A stretch of 7,641 nt of DNA from Pedobacter schmidteae. GTDB taxonomy: Bacteria; Bacteroidota; Bacteroidia; Sphingobacteriales; Sphingobacteriaceae. The notes beneath the pieces were generated by a model. The model saw only the letters and a program-made list of their open reading frames with translations, was not told the DNA's origin and searched no databases. The number at the start of each line of letters is the position of its first letter. Position 1 is the stretch's first letter. The stretch spans positions 1 to 7,641 of the forward strand of contig CAMDQV010000094.1 of assembly GCA_945906015.1 (NCBI GenBank), written 5' to 3'. Both the position numbers and the translations under genes were made by a program. Positions 6,334 through 7,641 of this stretch are shown piece by piece.

Positions 6334-6623
6334 TTACAAGAATCGTTAAAATGACATTTGCCCACCAAAATATTGACTGTTTTAAGGAGATATTTTACGA
6401 GTCTCAAAAACTCATTACTGCATTTGATGGGTGTATACGCTTAGAACTTATGAAAGATGTAAGCAACGAATGTATTTTTTTCACTATTAGCTATTGGCAA
6501 AGTGAAGAGAAACTTAATTCTTATAGAGATTCCTATCTTTTCAAAAATACTTGGTCAAAGGTAAAACCACTGTTCTCTGAAAAAGCAATGGCATGGAGCT
6601 TATCTTCAGATCATTTAAAATAA
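6330..6623 (+). CDS. Small ABM-fold (antibiotic biosynthesis monooxygenase-like) protein
   Basis: A 97-residue protein with the pattern of the dimeric alpha/beta barrel ABM superfamily: an N-terminal strand (MITRIVKMTF), a helix with FKEIFYESQKLITAFDGC, a strand ending in a conserved-looking RLELMKDV, and CIFFTISYWQSEEKLNSYRDS followed by FKNTWSKVKPLFSEKAMAWS. The W-x-S-x-x-x-L-x-x-Y pattern is characteristic. Members include quinol monooxygenases and heme-degrading enzymes, but many are uncharacterised, and the family name does not imply antibiotic synthesis. No cofactor-binding residue can be assigned. Its ATG lies inside the SAM hydrolase stop (ATGA, a 4-base overlap), which suggests translational coupling and a shared process. 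No signal peptide or membrane segment is present. The substrate is unknown. Confidence 0.8.
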   Translation: MITRIVKMTFAHQNIDCFKEIFYESQKLITAFDGCIRLELMKDVSNECIFFTISYWQSEEKLNSYRDSYLFKNTWSKVKPLFSEKAMAWSLSSDHLK

Positions 6624-6624
6624 C

Positions 6625-6726
6625 ATGAGAATAATCTCATTAGTATATACTTTTTATATTTTCCCTGTAACAGGAGCTCAATTATTTTCTCTAAATGATA
6701 GTTTGGCAATAAAACTTTCAAAATAA
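6625..6726 (+). CDS. Possible 33-residue hydrophobic or signal-like peptide
   Basis: A short reading frame starts with ATG one base after the ABM stop and ends with TAA two bases before the ABC exporter ATG. It would encode MRIISLVYTFYIFPVTGAQL followed by FSLNDSLAIKLSK: an Arg, about 14 hydrophobic residues, a possible cleavage site after TGA, and a short polar tail. This looks like a signal peptide or a minimal membrane peptide. It could be a real small protein, a leader peptide for the exporter gene, the stump of a decayed exported protein, or a chance open frame in A/T-rich spacer. I recognise no family. The exact tiling and the amino-acid pattern are the only support. Confidence 0.3.
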   Translation: MRIISLVYTFYIFPVTGAQLFSLNDSLAIKLSK

Positions 6727-6728
6727 AA

Positions 6729-7641
6729 ATGGCACGTGCTCGATTAAATAGCGGTAACGCTCAGGCTGAAGAACTTCCAAAAGCAAAGATCAATAAGGAA
6801 AGTTTAAAGCAGGTAATGAGATTATTGCTTTACCTTAAACCTTATCGTACTAAATTTTTCCTTGGACTTGCATGCCTGATTTTTTCGAGTGCCAGTTCCT
6901 TTTTGTTTCCATTACTTATGGGGCGCTTGATCGGTAATGGAGCTCAGGCTTCTCAAAGTGGAAAAATTGTCCCTAATGAAATACTTGATATTTTCCCAAC
7001 TGATCTGAATACTATTGCTCTTACACTGCTTGGGGTTTTATTTATTCAGGCAATTTTTTCCTTTTATAGAATTAATTGGTTTGTTGAAGTTGCTGAAAAA
7101 GGACTTGCAGATATCAGGAGAGATACTTATCATAAATTAATCACACTGCCGATGAATTTTTTCTCTCAGCGAAGAGTGGGAGAATTAAATAGCAGGTTAT
7201 CTGCAGATTTGTCTCAAATTCAAGATGCTATCACAACGACCCTAGCCGAAATGATCAGGCAGGTTATCATATTTACGGGAGGTATTATTTTTCTGGTGTT
7301 AGTTTCAGGTAAGCTAACATTAATGCTGCTCGCAGTTTTACCTGTTTTAGTAGCTGTAGCAGTAGTTTTTGGCCGTTTCATCAGAAAAATAAGTAGGCAG
7401 GCTCAAGATCAACTTGCTGTATCAAATACAATTGTGGAAGAGACACTACAAGGTATCTCTAATGTAAAAGCATTCGTGAATGAAGCATTTGAAGTTGGAC
7501 GATATAATAGAAGTATTCGTGAAGTTGTAAAGATCGCTATGCGGGGTGCAAAGTTTCGTGGTGTATTTGCATCATTTATCGTTTTTTGTTTATTCGGTAC
7601 CATTGTTTCTGTTGTTTGGTATGGGTCGCATTTGGTTCAGG
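6729..7641 (+). CDS. ABC exporter half-transporter, N-terminal membrane domain (cut by right edge)
   Basis: The open frame from ATG 6729 runs to the window end without a stop (304 codons). It has a polar cytoplasmic start of about 40 residues, then the type 1 exporter membrane domain of MsbA/BmrA-like half-transporters. Membrane helices lie at about 43-64, 95-113, 176-193, 196-215 and 279-299. The intracellular loop FFSQRRVGELNSRLSADLSQ (144-163) and the segment VEETLQGISNVKAFVNEAFE, conserved in this domain, are both clear. The nucleotide-binding domain with the Walker motifs should lie to the right of the window. Such proteins dimerise in the inner membrane and export lipids, drugs or peptides; the substrate cannot be told here. 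It follows the SAM hydrolase and ABM genes closely on the same strand and may share their transcript. Confidence 0.92.
   Translation, partial: MARARLNSGNAQAEELPKAKINKESLKQVMRLLLYLKPYRTKFFLGLACLIFSSASSFLFPLLMGRLIGNGAQASQSGKIVPNEILDIFPTDLNTIALTLLGVLFIQAIFSFYRINWFVEVAEKGLADIRRDTYHKLITLPMNFFSQRRVGELNSRLSADLSQIQDAITTTLAEMIRQVIIFTGGIIFLVLVSGKLTLMLLAVLPVLVAVAVVFGRFIRKISRQAQDQLAVSNTIVEETLQGISNVKAFVNEAFEVGRYNRSIREVVKIAMRGAKFRGVFASFIVFCLFGTIVSVVWYGSHLVQ

Noticed and set aside
5554..7641. Reading the SAM hydrolase, ABM and ABC exporter genes as a halogenated antibiotic cluster
   Set aside because: The fluorinase-specific loop was not recognised, ABM is a broad fold name, and no biosynthetic enzymes are present. 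All three are common housekeeping families.

Overview
The window reads as chromosomal housekeeping DNA from a Bacteroidota bacterium, most likely of the Cytophagales or a neighbouring order. The evidence is strongly A/T-rich DNA, starts preceded by A/T-rich leaders with no Shine-Dalgarno sequence, candidate promoters of the Bacteroidota TAnnTTTG type, and products of Bacteroidota type (amidase with a long insert after SIHCN, a single MCE protein with a coiled-coil tail, a STAS protein next to RNase Z). The assignment is by eye, without a database search.

Layout. (1) Positions 1-113, minus strand: the signal-peptide end of an exported protein that runs off the left edge, possibly LptD by context. 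(2) 170-2057, plus strand: a secreted N-acetylmuramoyl-L-alanine amidase, then an inner-membrane-anchored MCE/MlaD-type lipid-transport protein. Together with (1) this is a cell-envelope block read from a short divergent promoter region at about 114-169. (3) 2130-5450, minus strand: phoH-like ATPase, purC, STAS-domain protein and RNase Z in transcription order, with gaps of 62, 43 and 21 bases, so probably one operon with a possible extra promoter before purC. (4) 5554-7641, plus strand: a DUF62 SAM hydrolase (SAM hydroxide adenosyltransferase), a small ABM-fold protein overlapping it by 4 bases, a possible 33-residue peptide that fills the next gap almost exactly, and the membrane half of an ABC exporter cut by the right edge.

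The genes form three neighbourhoods: envelope building (peptidoglycan cleavage, phospholipid or LPS trafficking), RNA and nucleotide metabolism (tRNA 3' processing, PhoH ATPase, purine synthesis) and SAM turnover with an exporter. Start choice matters in four places. The amidase is better started at 170 than 122, and the MCE protein at ATG 1113 rather than GTG 1110. The PhoH protein probably starts at TTG 5450 rather than ATG 5546, and the left-edge gene seems to use TTG 113.

I saw no rRNA, tRNA, CRISPR array, insertion sequence, prophage or attachment site, and no gene-free stretch over 300 bases. I found no clear new system. The observations most worth checking are the SAM hydrolase that seems to lack the family's triad histidine, the 33-codon frame tiled between two genes, and the Cys-rich in-frame leader of the PhoH gene.
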